From assembly GCA_035762175.1 (NCBI GenBank), contig DASTPP010000257.1, positions 1 through 6,264 of the forward strand: a stretch of 6,264 bases of DNA. The letters are read 5' to 3'. Shown in pieces: positions 5,251 to 6,264 of the stretch; positions within the stretch are counted from its first letter, which is position 1, and each line of letters starts with the position of its first letter. The translations under genes were made by a program, and so were the position numbers. This DNA is from DASTPP01 sp035762175 (lineage in GTDB: Bacteria > Myxococcota_A > Polyangia > Polyangiales > Polyangiaceae). The notes under the pieces are model-generated. The model did no database searches. It was not told the origin of the DNA and worked only from the letters and a program-made list of their open reading frames with translations.

Positions 5251-5781
5251 TCAGCCGTGCTCGACGACGCCGATGTACGGCACGTTGCGGTAGCGCTCGG
5301 CGAAGTCGAGGCCGTAGCCGACGACGAATTGATCTTCGATGGTGAAGCCCAGGTAGTCGATCGGCACGCGCACGCGGGTGCGGGCCGGCTTGTGCAAGAG
5401 GGCGCAGAGGCGCAAGGTGCGCGGGTGGCGCGTCTTGAGCAGGTCGAGCAGGTACGCGATCGTCAGGCCCGTGTCGACGATGTCCTCGACGATGAGCACG
5501 TCCTGGCCCTCAATGGGCTTCGACAGATCGTGCGTGATCTGCACGACGCCGCTCGACTCGGTGCCCTCGCCATACGACCTCACGCCGAGGAACTCGACCC
5601 GGCAGTTTCGGAGGCCGATGGCCCGGCTCAGGTCGGCGCCGAAGACGAAGCTGCCCTTGAGCACCATCAGGAGCACGAGGTTGCTCGAGTCGGCGTAGTC
5701 GCGCTCGATCTGGGCGCCGAGCTCGCGCACGCGGGCGGCGATCTGGTCGGTCGAGAGCAGCACCTTGAGCGATTCCGGCAT
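5251..5781 (-). CDS. hpt: Hypoxanthine phosphoribosyltransferase
   Basis: A 176-residue cytoplasmic purine-salvage enzyme (EC 2.4.2.8) that joins hypoxanthine or guanine to PRPP to give IMP or GMP and pyrophosphate. Seen in order: LKGSF (41-45), the pyrophosphate-binding loop; SYGEGTESSG (69-78), the flexible loop that closes over the active site; VLIVEDIVDTGLT (95-107), the PRPP signature with E99/D100 and D103; LLHKPA (128-133), with the purine-contacting Lys region; and DQFVVGYGLDFAERYRN (150-166), the C-terminal base- and metal-binding segment. All are intact and the length is normal for bacterial HPRT. ATG 5781 is the natural start: MPESLKVLLSTDQIAARV matches the family N-terminus. No Shine-Dalgarno precedes it; instead TAGCTC lies 7 nt upstream. 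The gene is divergent from the OPT-type transporter across a 378-bp control region. Confidence 0.97.
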   Translation of the reverse strand: MPESLKVLLSTDQIAARVRELGAQIERDYADSSNLVLLMVLKGSFVFGADLSRAIGLRNCRVEFLGVRSYGEGTESSGVVQITHDLSKPIEGQDVLIVEDIVDTGLTIAYLLDLLKTRHPRTLRLCALLHKPARTRVRVPIDYLGFTIEDQFVVGYGLDFAERYRNVPYIGVVEHG

Positions 5782-5788
5782 CGGGCGG

Positions 5789-5818
5789 GAGCTAGCCGCG
5801 TCCCGGGCCGAGCGTCAA
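5789..5818 (-). promoter_or_regulatory. Candidate leaderless promoter of hpt
   Basis: On the minus strand TTGACG (5818-5813, 5 of 6 to consensus) is followed after 18 bp by TAGCTC (5794-5789), which ends exactly 7 nt before ATG 5781. GCTAGC followed by nine bases then precedes the start codon, the same as at the small TPR gene. Confidence 0.55.
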
Positions 5819-5936
5819 CTTCCCGGCCCTGACCCGCCCCGGCGGGCGCCGCCGCGGCGCTTCGCTGCCCTGCTGCCCCGCGGCCCGGTCGCCCCGTGGC
5901 CCTGTTGCCCTGGGGCCATGCCGCGTCGTGCCATGG

Positions 5937-6033
5937 CGGCGGCGCCGCCGGGCGGCGCGCCCGCGCGGGAGCGCCGCCGAGGCCGCCGACGGGCGCGCGG
6001 CGGGCCGGGCGGCGGGCGCGCCCGCGCGGGCGC
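5937..6033. repeat. GC-only palindromes and a 16-bp direct repeat in the hpt/OPT intergenic region
   Basis: A perfect 14-bp palindrome lies at 5937-5950 (CGGCGGCGCCGCCG) and a perfect 16-bp one at 6018-6033 (GCGCCCGCGCGGGCGC). The 16-mer GGCGCGCCCGCGCGGG occurs twice, at 5954-5969 and 6015-6030, 61 bp apart. The stretch is almost entirely G and C, so some symmetry is expected by chance. The exact 16-bp duplication is the least likely part to be accidental. The sites lie upstream of the OPT promoter and behind the hpt promoter and could bind a regulator. Confidence 0.55.
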
Positions 6034-6050
6034 CCGCACCGCCCGAAAGC

Positions 6051-6090
6051 TTCGGAGCAGGGGCCCCGCGGCGGTATAAGGCGGGGCCCC
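6051..6090 (+). promoter_or_regulatory. Promoter of the OPT-type gene inside a 10-bp inverted repeat
   Basis: TATAAG (6075-6080) matches 5 of 6 of the -10 consensus and stands out in a GC-only background. TTCGGA (6051-6056) at 18 bp spacing is a weak -35. GGGGCCCCGC (6060-6069) and GCGGGGCCCC (6081-6090) are a perfect 10-bp inverted repeat flanking the -10, with 11 bp between the arms. Such placement is typical of a repressor operator that blocks polymerase; the regulator is unknown. Confidence 0.55.
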
Positions 6091-6116
6091 GGGCCGGGGG
6101 CCGCCCCGCCCGGGGC
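6086..6116 (+). promoter_or_regulatory. 5'-leader hairpin of the OPT-type mRNA
   Basis: GCCCCGGGC (6086-6094) pairs with GCCCGGGGC (6108-6116), and inside it GGGG (6096-6099) pairs with CCCC (6104-6107) around a GCCG loop, with one bulged C. The expected transcription start from TATAAG is about 6087, so the mRNA would begin with this 13-bp hairpin. It could protect the 5' end or influence translation. It shares bases 6086-6090 with the inverted repeat around the -10. Confidence 0.45.
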
Positions 6117-6141
6117 GCACGAGCCCCCCGCGCCCCCGCGC

Positions 6142-6148
6142 AGAAGGA
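6142..6148 (+). promoter_or_regulatory. Ribosome binding site of the OPT-type gene
   Basis: AGAAGGA, 11 nt before ATG 6160, is the clearest Shine-Dalgarno sequence in the window and fixes the transporter start. It contrasts with hpt and the TPR genes, which have none. Confidence 0.6.
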
Positions 6149-6159
6149 CGCGCCCGCCG

Positions 6160-6264
6160 ATGGCCCAGCCCGAAGAGTTCCAACCTTACGTCGCCGACGA
6201 CGCGAACGTCGCCGAGTTCACGCCGAAGGCCGTCTTGACCGGCGCCTTCTTCGGCATCCTCTTC
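6160..6264 (+). CDS. OPT-family oligopeptide/metal-chelate transporter, N-terminus (3' partial)
   Basis: Only 35 residues are visible before the window ends. A short hydrophilic N-terminus is followed by EFTPKAVLTGAFFGILF (19-35). This matches the start of the first membrane helix in OPT-family transporters, which commonly read EFT-x-RAVLLG-x-xxGILFGAA at this point. OPT proteins are inner-membrane proton-coupled importers of oligopeptides or metal chelates with many membrane helices. ATG 6160 is supported by AGAAGGA at 6142-6148 and by an upstream promoter with a structured leader. The assignment rests on one motif, so another multi-spanning membrane protein is possible. Confidence 0.7.
   Translation, partial: MAQPEEFQPYVADDANVAEFTPKAVLTGAFFGILF

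Noticed and set aside
4560..5345. Plus-strand frame with AQPAP-type repeats resembling a protein linker.
   Set aside because: It is antisense to the small TPR gene and the end of hpt; repeat units that are codon multiples are the only support.

Overview
The window is very GC-rich (well above 70% by eye), gene-dense, and full of long antisense open frames, as expected when wobble positions are almost all G or C. Base composition and gene content (stand-alone TPR proteins, an ADP-ribosylglycohydrolase, an OPT-type transporter, a DUF5666-like acidic protein) suggest a myxobacterium or another Deltaproteobacteria/Myxococcota-type genome. That placement is an inference; there is no rRNA or other phylogenetic marker here.

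Layout: (1) 1-756 (+) is the 3' part of a gene for a protein with two DUF5666-like repeats, a long Asp/Glu tract, a basic Pro/Ala linker and two hydrophobic C-terminal segments. (2) 757-1061 is a convergent gap holding a tandem array of 43-bp units built on the palindrome AACCGGTT, then a 10-bp-stem hairpin. (3) 1062-1601 (-) is a DnaQ-like DEDDh 3'-5' exonuclease. It is divergent from (4) 1767-2711 (+), an ADP-ribosylglycohydrolase. (5) 2718-4166 (-) is a 482-residue all-helical TPR protein, whose stop is only 6 bp from the hydrolase stop. (6) 4167-4769 has no convincing gene but contains a good sigma-54-like promoter match and hairpins. (7) 4770-5087 (-) is a 105-residue TPR protein. (8) 5104-5217 is a tandem repeat of 30/27-bp units, each able to form a hairpin. 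(9) 5251-5781 (-) is hypoxanthine phosphoribosyltransferase (hpt). (10) 5782-6159 is a palindrome-rich divergent control region with a TATAAG promoter inside an inverted repeat. (11) 6160-6264 (+) is the start of an OPT-family transporter, cut by the window end.

The genes do not form one pathway. hpt is purine salvage, the transporter is peptide or metal-chelate uptake, the exonuclease is nucleic-acid processing, and the hydrolase removes ADP-ribose from a protein or other target.

The most interesting signals are non-coding. First, three genes (ADP-ribosylglycohydrolase, small TPR, hpt) share the same promoter geometry: a TTG-type -35, a 17 or 18 bp spacer, TAGC at the -10, and exactly 7 nt to the start codon, with no Shine-Dalgarno. 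This predicts leaderless mRNAs. Second, the AACCGGTT array alternates 30 and 13 bp spacing between palindromes. Third, a sigma-54-like site points into a stretch without genes. I see no defence, CRISPR, phage or transposase system.
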